Below the pieces are notes generated by a model. That model was not told the DNA's origin and did no database searches. It saw nothing but the letters and a program-made list of their open reading frames with translations. From Rhynchopus sp. YZ270_cl-10 (taxonomy: Eukaryota; Euglenozoa; Diplonemea; Diplonemida; Diplonemidae), in contig OZ037919.1 of NCBI GenBank assembly GCA_964035575.1, forward strand, positions 930,001 to 994,000: DNA of 64,000 bases. Reading direction: 5' to 3'. The translations under genes and the position numbers were made by a program. Shown here piece after piece: positions 27,420 to 36,803 of the stretch (its first letter is position 1; every line of letters starts with the position of its first letter).

Positions 27420-30400
27420 ATGGAGCGAAGGCCTGTCCAGGACAGAGGCTTGCGTATAGGTGACCGTGTGGAGGTACGTCAGGATGGAGGGGCAGATATG
27501 GGGAACATCACGCAGGTAGGCGCAAATGGCATGATCGGTGTTGCGTTGGATAGCAGTAAGGACACACCATGCATCACAGACACCAGCCAGGTCCGGCACG
27601 TCCCTGATTCCTTTACTACAAACCAGCGGGTTCTTGTGGAGTACGAATGCCGCATGCCCGGCGCAGCGTGGGAGCGAGGTGTCGCTGAGGCCACAGTACG
27701 GCGCATCACCCCGCACGGCGCTGAGGTGGCCTTCCGTGGCGCCCCCGCGGAGATGTACACCACCCCGACCACGTTGTTGACACGCCTTGCGGGAGGCGAG
27801 CAGCAGCAGCACCTACCGCACCCAGCCCCCTCCTCCTCCGCCCCTCCTGTCGACCGACGCGCCTCTATGACTTCAAGCGCAGCCGACACAAACTCACTGT
27901 TCGGCAACAACAGCCTTGCGCTGGTTGATATCACCGGGGTATGGGCACGCTGTGAAATGGACAGCCAAGAGGTCGAAGCGGAGGGCTGTCTTGTCATTGA
28001 GCACGACCCCCACGAACGCGCCGTGTTCACCTCCGAAGCGCGCAGGGGGAAGAGAAGCAAACCCGAAGCTGTCATGCTGGACGGAAGATTCCAGGCTCGC
28101 AACTCCAAACGCGATGCCATAAAGGTGAAAGGGGATACACTCCCATCAGGCATGGTCGAGATCTACCGGGAAGGCAAAGGTGCCTGCGTCGTGGAACGCT
28201 ACAAGATCATTCACAAAGAGCTCTATGCGGGCCCTGCCGAGCAGGAGGTGACGATGGAGCGCTATCTCGAGGTCGAATCTACGACGTCAGACATCGGCAG
28301 CGGGAAGCTTGTCAAGAAGAGCAAAATCCTCTACCGCTTTCTCCAAGAAGAAGGCGAGGAGGATGGGGGCACCCCGACACCGACGGTGGCCTCATCGCAC
28401 CCTGCATCTCCGAAAGGACGGTGCGGGTCGAAGACTTCATTGCTAAGCAACAACTCAAAGTCGCCCTTTGATTCTCTTTGTGGAGTCGCAGCGGCAAGCT
28501 CCGATATTCTAATCGACCGACTCTCATTGATTGACATTCTCGGCTGGGAGTACGAGGAGGACACCATCTCAGAGTGGTACGACTTCGCACACTGCCTCAC
28601 CGCCATCGTAAACGCCTCCTACCTCACGATCACGGAATCTGCACGCCAAGGTGTCTCCCCTCATCTCCAGGTCGCCTCAATCATGAAGCTTGCTGCTGCC
28701 GCACAATACGTACCACTCCCTCCAGAAGGGTATATGGCACTGAAAGACCCTCCAGCTAAAAAGCTGAATACCTTCAAAGATTTTCTTCGAGCATGCGGAT
28801 TAGTGAAAAAGGCGGAAGAAGAAGGGGTAACCCCTACCCAGCCTCGTCTCATCCCTAAAGTATCATTTCGAAACAGAAGCGAATCTTTGGCAGAATACTT
28901 TAGGGGAGAAGCGAAGGTGGAAAGCGACGATGAAGATGAAGGTCAACCCGAGGGAGCAACGACGACGGCGACGACACACAGCAATGAAGAGTTGAAGGTG
29001 CTGCGGAAATTGTATTGGGGGTTGGACGTCTCGGGGTACCCTGAGGCAGAGTCAACAGAGTCTTCTTCTACTCTATCCCCGACACGGTTTTTTTCAAAGA
29101 TGTTCAAAAGGAAAGACGCCAAAGATGCGTTTTTTCCCAAGGGAGAAAGACCATACGAAAACGTTCTAATCTTCACCAGAGGGGATGCGGTGATTAAAGA
29201 AGAGGTAGACGTCGATTCCTTAACAGAAATGAAGGAAATGTTCAGCAGTGTCGTCAAAAAGGAGGAAGATGGGGAGGAGGACAATCACGTCAAGGAAACG
29301 CCAATTTACCGCAATGTTTTGGTAGTCTACCCGAAACTTAAGGTGATCGACCCTGATTCTCCGATTGTCCAAAAAGCGAAGGGAAGGGTGTATAGATGCG
29401 ACACACATAGCTTGGTGGTAGAAACTTATACTAATGTACCAAAAAGCGAGTTGTGTTTGTTGCTTCCTGTGCATGATTTGATGTTGCCTTGGTTTGACAT
29501 TATCGGTCTGCTTGGGTCCGCTATTCCTGCGTTGGTAATGTTTATTGTCGGAGTGTTCACGTTGTTAGCTGAAATGCAGGTAACCCTAGGGGACGATCCG
29601 TTCCGTATGGGGTCCTTCTACAATGCTTCCACAGAGATGGCGATGGAGGCAGCCACGTCGACGTCTGATCTTTTATTCGAAACTTTTTTGGAAAATGCGA
29701 GCCTCCCGTTTGATGTGCCGTCGTCCGAAGCAGTGGTGATAGCGGTTGGGGCGTGTCTTCCGACGGGAGATGAGGTGCTAGGTGCGGTCGGGCTTGATGT
29801 GGATTCGGTGGTAGAGGCCGCATCGTACCTTTTGGTCTTCAAAAACTTCTCCGATTTTGCGATGAGCTACGAACTTCTCCCAGAAGCATTCACCGATGGC
29901 GACAACCTCCGGTTTCTCGGAGGCAAGGTTGCGGAGGGTTATGAAGGCGCGCTTGGGTACGTCTTTGAAGCTTCTTCTTCTTCTGAGAATTTCTCTTCTG
30001 ACGGACTAAACTTTACAGAAACCCCTACAACAACGGAACAGCCACACACTGCAGAAGCTACCTTCATTTTGGTTATTGTTGCGTTCTTGGTGGGATGTGT
30101 TGCAAAGCTTTCTGGGGTGCTAGGGGAGTTTCTTAGTGCAAAGTTGACGTTGGGAGGGATGTTGGCTGAGTGGAAGGCAGGGAAGAAGGAAGCGTCTGGG
30201 GAAAGCGCGTTATTGCAGCTTGCCAGCCAGGTTGTGGAGCAGGAGGCGAAGGAGTGTCTCATGGCATTTCATCTGTTGAACCGATGCAGTGTGGAGCGTA
30301 CAGTAACCTTCAGAGGGTTGTCTACTAAGGCTACTGCTCTGTTCACCAGAATTGGGCTTCCAAAGTGCACGCTTGAAGTAACCGACGCCTTCGCAAAGCT

Positions 30401-30563
30401 TCAGGCCCTAGGCATAGCAGTAGAAATTCCTGGAGGTGCCGGCCTCCCCGCGAGCTACCGTCTTGTCACCACCATGAAGCAGTTTTTGCAACGCCGTCAC
30501 GCAAAATGGTCGGGGCTTCTTACAAACCATTTCGAATCTGTGATTGACAATCGGATTAAATAG
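27420..30563 (+). CDS. DUF3754/TMEM143-like membrane protein with SH3/Tudor-like N-terminus
   Basis: 1047 residues in one open frame; ATG after GTAACACA. Residues about 10-60 (LRIGDRVEVRQDGG...GMIGVALD) look like a small SH3-type barrel, followed by a second barrel-like stretch (NQRVLVEYECRMPGAAWERG). Low-complexity Ser/Gln regions follow. The C-terminal half has the order seen in DUF3754: a beta strand region YRNVLVVYPKLKVID (about 630), a segment like the family's K-x-F-x-x-x-P-x-x-D-L-E-x-L-L-P (VPKSELCLLLP, about 672), a hydrophobic helix pair (about 691-717), a second membrane segment (about 879-902, EATFILVIVAFLVGCVAKLS), then QVVEQEAKECLMAFHLLNR and a winged-helix-like end. TMEM143 is reported as mitochondrial in animals; here the location is not known. 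The family call rests on pattern memory and needs a profile search. Confidence 0.7.
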   Translation: MERRPVQDRGLRIGDRVEVRQDGGADMGNITQVGANGMIGVALDSSKDTPCITDTSQVRHVPDSFTTNQRVLVEYECRMPGAAWERGVAEATVRRITPHGAEVAFRGAPAEMYTTPTTLLTRLAGGEQQQHLPHPAPSSSAPPVDRRASMTSSAADTNSLFGNNSLALVDITGVWARCEMDSQEVEAEGCLVIEHDPHERAVFTSEARRGKRSKPEAVMLDGRFQARNSKRDAIKVKGDTLPSGMVEIYREGKGACVVERYKIIHKELYAGPAEQEVTMERYLEVESTTSDIGSGKLVKKSKILYRFLQEEGEEDGGTPTPTVASSHPASPKGRCGSKTSLLSNNSKSPFDSLCGVAAASSDILIDRLSLIDILGWEYEEDTISEWYDFAHCLTAIVNASYLTITESARQGVSPHLQVASIMKLAAAAQYVPLPPEGYMALKDPPAKKLNTFKDFLRACGLVKKAEEEGVTPTQPRLIPKVSFRNRSESLAEYFRGEAKVESDDEDEGQPEGATTTATTHSNEELKVLRKLYWGLDVSGYPEAESTESSSTLSPTRFFSKMFKRKDAKDAFFPKGERPYENVLIFTRGDAVIKEEVDVDSLTEMKEMFSSVVKKEEDGEEDNHVKETPIYRNVLVVYPKLKVIDPDSPIVQKAKGRVYRCDTHSLVVETYTNVPKSELCLLLPVHDLMLPWFDIIGLLGSAIPALVMFIVGVFTLLAEMQVTLGDDPFRMGSFYNASTEMAMEAATSTSDLLFETFLENASLPFDVPSSEAVVIAVGACLPTGDEVLGAVGLDVDSVVEAASYLLVFKNFSDFAMSYELLPEAFTDGDNLRFLGGKVAEGYEGALGYVFEASSSSENFSSDGLNFTETPTTTEQPHTAEATFILVIVAFLVGCVAKLSGVLGEFLSAKLTLGGMLAEWKAGKKEASGESALLQLASQVVEQEAKECLMAFHLLNRCSVERTVTFRGLSTKATALFTRIGLPKCTLEVTDAFAKLQALGIAVEIPGGAGLPASYRLVTTMKQFLQRRHAKWSGLLTNHFESVIDNRIK

Positions 30564-30797
30564 GGGAGAATAGAAAGGAAAAGAATCTGTGCTTTTTTGG
30601 AGTAATGTTTCGGATTCAAAAAGGAGTGGGATTTTTTTTTTGTGTTATCAAGCATTGACGAATAGAAATGGAAAACGACGGATGGTGCGTGCCCGCTTTA
30701 GCGTATTGTTTTTCCACTAACATCACTCACATTCATCAGTGAAAAAACACAAACCTTTTGCGGTGCGATAAACGAATAACTATTTATTGGTATGAAA

Positions 30798-30972
30798 TAA
30801 GGAATACTTTTTTTCACGCTACAGGTCGTGCGAGTTACCTGCTGCAGAAATGGTTCCCGAGCGAAGCGAGGGGACCATGTAAATACGGAAAAATAATTTA
30901 CCGAGCGAAGCGAGGTGAATTATGTGCAGCAGGTAACGAGCGCACCTGTAGCGTGAAAAAACGAATTCCTTA
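30798..30972. mobile_element. Foldback (MITE-like) element with GCGAAGC hairpins
   Basis: Arms pair over about 50 bp with mismatches: CACGCTACAGGT...TTACCTGCTGCA against TGCAGCAGGTAAC...ACCTGTAGCGTG, with AAGGAAT/ATTCCTT at the outside. The loop contains CCGAGCGAAGCGAGG twice. A partial diverged copy is at about 61318-61445. Too short to code for its own transposase. Confidence 0.7.
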
Positions 30973-30988
30973 TGACAAACAATACGTA

Positions 30989-31274
30989 ATTTTATTCCGG
31001 TTTACAAAGTAGGGGTAGTCCCCAAGCACAGGCCAAAAAACAGTGAGATGGGAGATCAGGAAAAATAAATACCACCACACCACACGTATCACCTGTTACA
31101 GGAGCTAATCAAAAGAAAAAAAAGAACAACAACAAATGCCGAGGACAACGCTTAAGGCGAAGATGCAGGAGGCATACGAGCGAAATAAGGTGACTTTTAA
31201 CACACAAAGTTCTTCTTATTTCACTGCATTTTGGCCTGTGCTTGGGGACTACTACTTTGTAAATCGGAATAAAA
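30989..31274. repeat. Inverted repeat, arms about 60 bp
   Basis: Left arm 30989-31050 (GTTTACAAAGTAGGGGTAGT, then CCCCAAGCACAGGCCAAAA) pairs with right arm 31212-31274. It abuts the foldback element. The spacer holds a short ATG frame (MPRTTLKAKMQEAYERNK) of unclear meaning. Confidence 0.75.
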
Positions 31275-32631
31275 AGATTTTTTCTTTATTTCATAGTTGT
31301 ATTTGTAGAAGGAGAGAGGGAGCGGAGAAAGGGAAAAACCCGAAATGCTCACCCTGCTGCATCAGAGCGCGAGGTGTTGAGGGTTTTCACCCCCTTCTCC
31401 TCAACGAATAGGAGATTTTTTCTTCAAAAAGGTAGGGAAAGGGAAGGGTGGGGGAATTGAATCCCCTCAGAGGGAGGGAGGGGGGGTTTTTGTATCTTTT
31501 TTTATTGATCAACTTCATTTTCCAGCATTTTTCCCCCCCTCTTCTGGTGCTTTCGGAAAATCGGTCAACGACCTGTCAGCGACCTGTCAACATCGACCCC
31601 TCCCGGAGCACCATATTCATTTTCTGCTTTTTTAGAATTGAGCGTGTGTTCGTATTTTGCTGTGTTTAACTGTATTTTGATATTCTGTTTGGTTTAGTGT
31701 AACTGCCATTCAACATAGGTCTTTCACTGTTCCAATAAGGCCTCTTGGGATGTGTCTGTTGTATTTCAAGGCAACTTTTTTTTAGTTCATCTTTCAAGTT
31801 TTCACCCTGGGTTTGCTCAATGAATTGCTCAATTGAAAAACAAAAAACAAAAAACAAAAAACAAACAATAATGGAGGGCACTCAAATTAACCGGGAATTA
31901 CCAGATTTTTGAGCACTCTCCAAATTTATTGCTAAAAAATGCATGTGGTGTGGCTGAAATACACTCCTTTCGGTGCACGAAAGAAGTACTGAAAGTTACA
32001 CTATTTTCGGCACAGCCATGCCAACATGGTGGATTTTTTTTTGTCTAGGCTACTTACTGATGGAAAGGCGGGAAAAAATATCATATTTTTTTTAAAATTA
32101 GAATATTATCCGCAGACGTGTGAATATTTTTTTTTTTTGGAGGCGTTTTGCACTTTCAGCTTCTCTTTTTTCCTTTTCCTTACTTTCTTTTCTTTGAAAT
32201 GGAAATATATTGAAATCGAAACTTTTTTTGGGGAGGGGGTAATAGGGGGGCAAAAGCAATCACCACTACCGACAATATTTTCCTTTTTCTCGTTTTTTTT
32301 TTTGATGTATGCACACGAGAGGCATTCATCTTGCAACGTTTTCCCCCTTTTTTTTTTTCAAACGTACCCCAACAAAACCTACTTTTGATTTTTTTTTGGC
32401 AACTCTTCCCCAATTTACCTTTCACGCTTTTTTACCCTCCCCCGTTTTAGAATCAACAGAGAGTGTACGTTAAGATGTTCTGCGGAGACCCTCCATGAAT
32501 TAATCGGAGTAAACTCTGCAATGCTCGTACCCTCGGGAACATTTGCACTTTCTGCTCTGTCTTTTCATTTTCTTTTCAAACAAAAAAAAACGCACCCAAC
32601 AGTGTAGGAGGGAGGGGATTTTTTTTTAACA

Positions 32632-34737
32632 ATGATTGTCAAAATGGGTTTGTTTGGGGTTCTGCTCCCAATGTGCTTTGCTGGGGTAGGGATTAATATC
32701 TGTTTCATTATGGTCGAAAATTCACACCGTGCGGACGACCGGGCCGACCGGGAGGACGCGGTGCTCGCAGCGGAGCTGGTTGTGCAGAAGCTCGCCTTGG
32801 CTGTGAGCGATTCCTTGAACACTGCGCTGATGATAGCAGGGTACGTGTCTGCGCTGGATTTGGTGCCTCCGGACCACATGGGGACGAAGGACGATCGGAT
32901 GCAGATGCTTGATTACACGCCATTTGCGTGCTTTGCAAAGCAGATGGCAGGCCTGTTCCCTTCCGTAGCTAGTTTGTACAGTATCCCTTCAGGGGTAGTC
33001 ACTCAGGCGTACCCACCGCTGACCCCTGGGGTCGACCCATACGGACACGACCTCATCAACGATGATGCCAGAAGAAGCGACATCCTCACCGCCATTTCCT
33101 CCCAATCTCTTGTCGTCTCGGGGCCGTTCCCGCTTATCCAAGGAGGGGTGGCGTTGCTGTCGCGGTTTCCGGTGTTCAGACGCCCGAAGAATATATCAGC
33201 CGAAGTCTTCAAATCACTCCCGATCAACGAAACCATGCCGTATTGGTGGGGGATGACAGCGTCGTTGGTGCCTTTCGATACGCTGCTGCACGACCAGGTG
33301 CAGATTCAGGTGCTGCTGCCGGTGGGGGAGTTTGACTATTGTTTGGAGTATTGGAATGCGAACTCGAATGCGACTGTTGTGGTAAGTGCGCGGACACTGC
33401 GTTTTGATGTGGGTGCTGCGTCGAAAGGATTGACGCTGCAGACAGAGCTCGTTAGGCATTCATTTGCGCGTGTTGCAGTCGCATTGCCCCAAGGGAGGCA
33501 GTGGAACCTATGGGTGCGCACAACACGTCACAGTGACGACCGTGTCTCGCAGCTTGTTGTTGGAGTGTTCGCTGCTGTCGCCACTGCGCTTATCATAGCA
33601 TGTGCCTATTGGCTTCCCTTCGCAGCGCGTCTTCATCTCTTCAACGCGTTGACCCAAATATTCAAAAAGATTTCCGACATGGAGCTAGAAGACCCCGAAG
33701 TAATAGGCGAGCAGATCCCAGGAGATTCGCCCCCACAGTTTGTCCTTGCGTTGAAGCAGATGATGCGGGCGTTGATTATGTATAGAAAGTATTTGCCGGC
33801 GTCGGTGAAGATGCCAGAGGAGACGGGGGATGAGAGTTCTGTGACGCAGAGCAGCGTTGCGAGCAACCGGTCGGGGCTGTCGCGGAGCATGAGTTTTTCG
33901 AACCATTCGAGGCTGTCGGGGCTGTCTGGGAAGCCGCAGTGCATGGCGGTCGGGTTTGTTGCGAAGCGGGTCAGCGTTGTGCACATCGAAGCCCCGGCAC
34001 ACCTGAGCCACCACAGCACGACCACACTGCAGGCCCAGCACACCGCCTTCCTCAGCACAGTCTACGACGCCTCCATCGCCGCCTACGGAAGCATCCACAT
34101 CATCTCCGGGAGCGACGTTGTTCTTGACTTCAACGGCGCACGCCAGCTTATCTCCCACGCCACCGCCGCAGTGACGTGCGCGCTCCGAGTTGCCGATGCA
34201 TCCCCCCGGTATTTCTGTGGAGTCTCCACCGGAGTTGTCCTTTGCGGAAACGTCGGAATAGAAGAAGTCATGTCGTACGCAATCTGTGGTACCCCGGTAG
34301 AGAAGGCTCGTCTGCTGTCCCGCTACGCAACGTCCTGCGAAGCGTCGCATGTCGTCTGCGGGGCGAACACGGAGGCCTACGGAAAGACGCGGTTCGCGGC
34401 GTTCCCGATTGAAATAGCGCATTTTCCTTGCTGGGAGAAGACAGAGAGGTTGTATGCGTGCTTGGTGGTGGCGGAGTCGACGCACGAATGGATGTACGGT
34501 GCCAAAGAAGGCGAGGCGTCGCAAGAGGAAGTCCTTCATGCATACCGCATGCGTTTCAAAGAGTATCAGACTGGGGTTGCCTACGACAAGGCGGATGGGG
34601 AGCCAGAGAATGTCGACAGCCTCTGCCAGCGCCTCCCTGCAGTCTTCGCCAACTACGGTGAAAGTGGCAATCGATACACAAAGGTGCTAGGCATCAACAT
34701 CGACCGCACAGACCGAAGGATCAGCATCCAGTTCTGA
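32632..34737 (+). CDS. CHASE-domain receptor with class III nucleotide cyclase-like domain
   Basis: 701 residues, single exon. Membrane helix about 5-25; extracellular CHASE-type sensor about 60-230 (YTPFACFAKQMAGLFPSVAS, VVTQAYPP, GHDLINDDARR, LVVSGPFPLIQGGVALLSRFPVF), which follows the CHASE pattern closely; second helix about 307-330; a HAMP-like linker; then QMMRALIMYRKYLPASVKM, the linker often found before protist cyclase domains. The cyclase-like domain is about residues 440-640 with SGSDVVLDF (about 490) and CGVSTGVVLCGNVG (about 527), then YAICGTPVEKARLLSRYA. The place where the first metal-binding Asp usually sits reads VSVVHIEAPAHL, so catalysis is doubtful and the domain may be regulatory. 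A ligand-sensing cyclic nucleotide role is inference. Confidence 0.8.
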   Translation: MIVKMGLFGVLLPMCFAGVGINICFIMVENSHRADDRADREDAVLAAELVVQKLALAVSDSLNTALMIAGYVSALDLVPPDHMGTKDDRMQMLDYTPFACFAKQMAGLFPSVASLYSIPSGVVTQAYPPLTPGVDPYGHDLINDDARRSDILTAISSQSLVVSGPFPLIQGGVALLSRFPVFRRPKNISAEVFKSLPINETMPYWWGMTASLVPFDTLLHDQVQIQVLLPVGEFDYCLEYWNANSNATVVVSARTLRFDVGAASKGLTLQTELVRHSFARVAVALPQGRQWNLWVRTTRHSDDRVSQLVVGVFAAVATALIIACAYWLPFAARLHLFNALTQIFKKISDMELEDPEVIGEQIPGDSPPQFVLALKQMMRALIMYRKYLPASVKMPEETGDESSVTQSSVASNRSGLSRSMSFSNHSRLSGLSGKPQCMAVGFVAKRVSVVHIEAPAHLSHHSTTTLQAQHTAFLSTVYDASIAAYGSIHIISGSDVVLDFNGARQLISHATAAVTCALRVADASPRYFCGVSTGVVLCGNVGIEEVMSYAICGTPVEKARLLSRYATSCEASHVVCGANTEAYGKTRFAAFPIEIAHFPCWEKTERLYACLVVAESTHEWMYGAKEGEASQEEVLHAYRMRFKEYQTGVAYDKADGEPENVDSLCQRLPAVFANYGESGNRYTKVLGINIDRTDRRISIQF

Positions 34738-34891
34738 AGGAGAGGGGATCGTTTTTAATTATATTTAGATTTTTTGCAGTGTTGTGTATTTGGCTGTGCG
34801 TTCTGTTTACACAGGAGGGCACGGTTCAAGTTTTTTGGGAGTGAAGAGACAGAGACAGGTGTGTTTTTTTTTCAATGTTTTTAACTTTTGG

Positions 34892-35187
34892 GTTACAGAC
34901 ACCCAACAAACACCGGTGGGGTCCAAACATAGGTGGGTTTTGGGATTTTAAAAGGAGGGTTTTTTGCCCCACCGGTGTTTTTACCCCTGGGTATGAGAAT
35001 TTTGGTGGCAAGTCCCACCCTCTTTCCCCAGTATCTCACCTCATTTCCCTACATTTTCCATGTTGACCACAATTATCATGTCCAAGGGTAGAAATACCGG
35101 TGGGGTAAAAACTACAGTGGATTTTGGGGATTTCAAAATGCGGAGGAGGGTTTGTACCCCACCCGGCGTTTGTTGTGTGACTGTAAC
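34892..35187. mobile_element. MITE-like element, 296 bp, about 30-bp TIRs
   Basis: Left end GTTACAGACACCCAACAAAC then ACCGGTGGGG; right end is its inverse with a few mismatches (CCCCACCCGGCG...CTGTAAC). Internally it carries extra ACCGGTGGGG / CCCCACCGGT inversions, so it could fold several ways. No coding capacity. Confidence 0.75.
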
Positions 35188-35230
35188 TTCGCTGATACCT
35201 TGGGTATTGGTGACTTTGCGTATGAAGAGA

Positions 35231-35334
35231 TACCGTATTCGTAAAAATGTTCGACCGTAAAAAAGGTCAAACTTCCAGAAAAATCCTGAAAAGGTCGAAC
35301 ATTATTACAGTCGACAATTTTTACGAATACGGTA
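35231..35334. mobile_element. Small TA-flanked foldback, about 24-bp arms
   Basis: TACCGTATTCGTAAAAAT at the left is mirrored by ATTTTTACGAATACGGTA at the right, followed inward by GTTCGA/TGTCGA. The loop also contains an inverted GTCGAAC/GTTCGAC word. TA at both tips would fit a Tc1/mariner-derived MITE (inference). Confidence 0.7.
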
Positions 35335-35530
35335 ACCCCAATTGATTTTTTCCCCTAACACGAAGTGTATTTGACACTCGACAAAAAGCCAATTCAGATC
35401 TTGTATAACAGTATTTCCCCCTTGATTCCTTTCGCCTTGCGCCAAACAGAATTTTACCCCCTATTTGGCTGCTTTCAACGAAAAAACACTGATATTTTTG
35501 TTATCAAGATCAGTTGGTGGATGATAGTCT

Positions 35531-35607
35531 AGTTTTGTGCTTTCATCCGGATGGCTTGCATGGTACGTTGGGTCAGTCGGAGGTGCCTGCATCAACAATT
35601 ACCTTTT
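35531..35607 (+). repeat. Dispersed repeat, copy 1 of 3
   Basis: GTGCTTTCATCCGGATGGCT then GGGTCAGTCGGAGGTGCCTG. Related copies are at 42027-42112 and 50651-50731 in the same orientation; each lies just upstream of a larger repeat element. Confidence 0.75.
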
Positions 35608-35889
35608 CTCCCCTTTTTTTTCTTTTTTTGTTTCAGCATAACGGTGGAAGGAACCTACTTTGTAAGTAATAAACCATGACCACGATCTTACGTCAGTTTC
35701 GCATATCAGTGGCTGTCACGAAATGTGGTAATTTCAACATTTTTGAGTAAAATGACTAAATTTTTGACTTTTTCACCGATTTTTTTTTTATTTGCATTGC
35801 GCGGAATGCGCTGATTGCAACGAAACGATTCTCGATTTTTTTTTTCAGAAATTTATTTGCTCAGTTCAAAAATCATCGTTTTTTCGGAT

Positions 35890-36030
35890 ATTCTCACAGC
35901 CATCCCAGGAAATACTGGTATTTTTCCGGAAGTCGAAAATGTGCTTAACTGCGTTTCCGAGCTCCGCGCAAAAAAATGAAAAAAAAATCGAGCAAAAAGT
36001 CCAAAATTTTAATTAGTTAAAGGCGGGCCA
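35890..36030 (+). repeat. Older repeat, uninterrupted copy
   Basis: Contains ATCCCAGGAAATACTGGTAT, GAGCTCCGCGCAAAAAAATG, an A-run, then TCGAGCAAAAAGTCC and GGCGGGCCACA. The partner copy at 36724-36810 and 41266-41311 has the same order but is split exactly at the A-run by the LINE. Confidence 0.8.
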
Positions 36031-36803
36031 CACAGTATTTCACTGTTTCCCTGTATGTTTACACACCCCTTAAGGACTGGCCAATTGTTTTGGCTTTGCG
36101 GTCACACTCTACCCGGGAGTAATTGGTATTTCAACTCGAAAATGGTGCCTTTTGAAAGATCTTTTCACAATCTTTGAAAATAAATAAAGAAATGATGAAA
36201 AAATCCTAGTTGAACCTCTGTGAACGATCTGTACCAGGTTATCGGTGAGGTTAAAAAATCACGATTTCTTAAGGATTTGCCCTGAACAAGCCTGTGTAAC
36301 CGTTACCCGTTTGCCATATTAGGAGGCATAAAAACCCCTTTGGCAGTGAGGGAGTTTAGGCATATCCAGGTCTTTGGTTCAGTGTTGCTATGTGACACGA
36401 ACAGACTCTTTGCCACGTAGGTGGGGAGATTGACAATTTTGCGCACAAGAAACGGCCAGACACCATGGCACACGGGTCCTTTTGGGTCATTTTAGGCGAA
36501 ATTTAAGTGAAATTCCCTACCAAAATGTGACTGAAAAGTGGGTTTGGGGGTGCTTGGGGAGGTTTGGGGGTGGAGTCCTGGGGTGTCAAAACAAAAAAAG
36601 GGGGTACGGAATTGCACGTTTTCGGTCCGCTGAATCCAACGAAATATTTTTCGGCGTTTTTTGGAGGAAAAGCTATTGTCCTGGACACGTCTTCTCCAGG
36701 TCACTTTTTCGGTCTTCATCCCCTTATCCCAGGAAATATTGGCATTTTTCTGGAAGTCGAAAATGCGCTTAACTGCGTTTCCGAGCTCCGCGCAATAAAA
36801 TGA

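Larger units (their letters stand above)
30564..32631. other. Intergenic with two foldback elements
   Basis: Foldback sequences occupy 30798-31274. The rest is T-rich with a few low-complexity open frames. No gene is supported. Confidence 0.6.
34738..35700. other. Intergenic with two MITE-like elements and a dispersed repeat
   Basis: Contains TIR elements 34892-35187 and 35231-35334 and a copy of a three-member repeat at 35531-35607. No gene seen. Confidence 0.6.
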
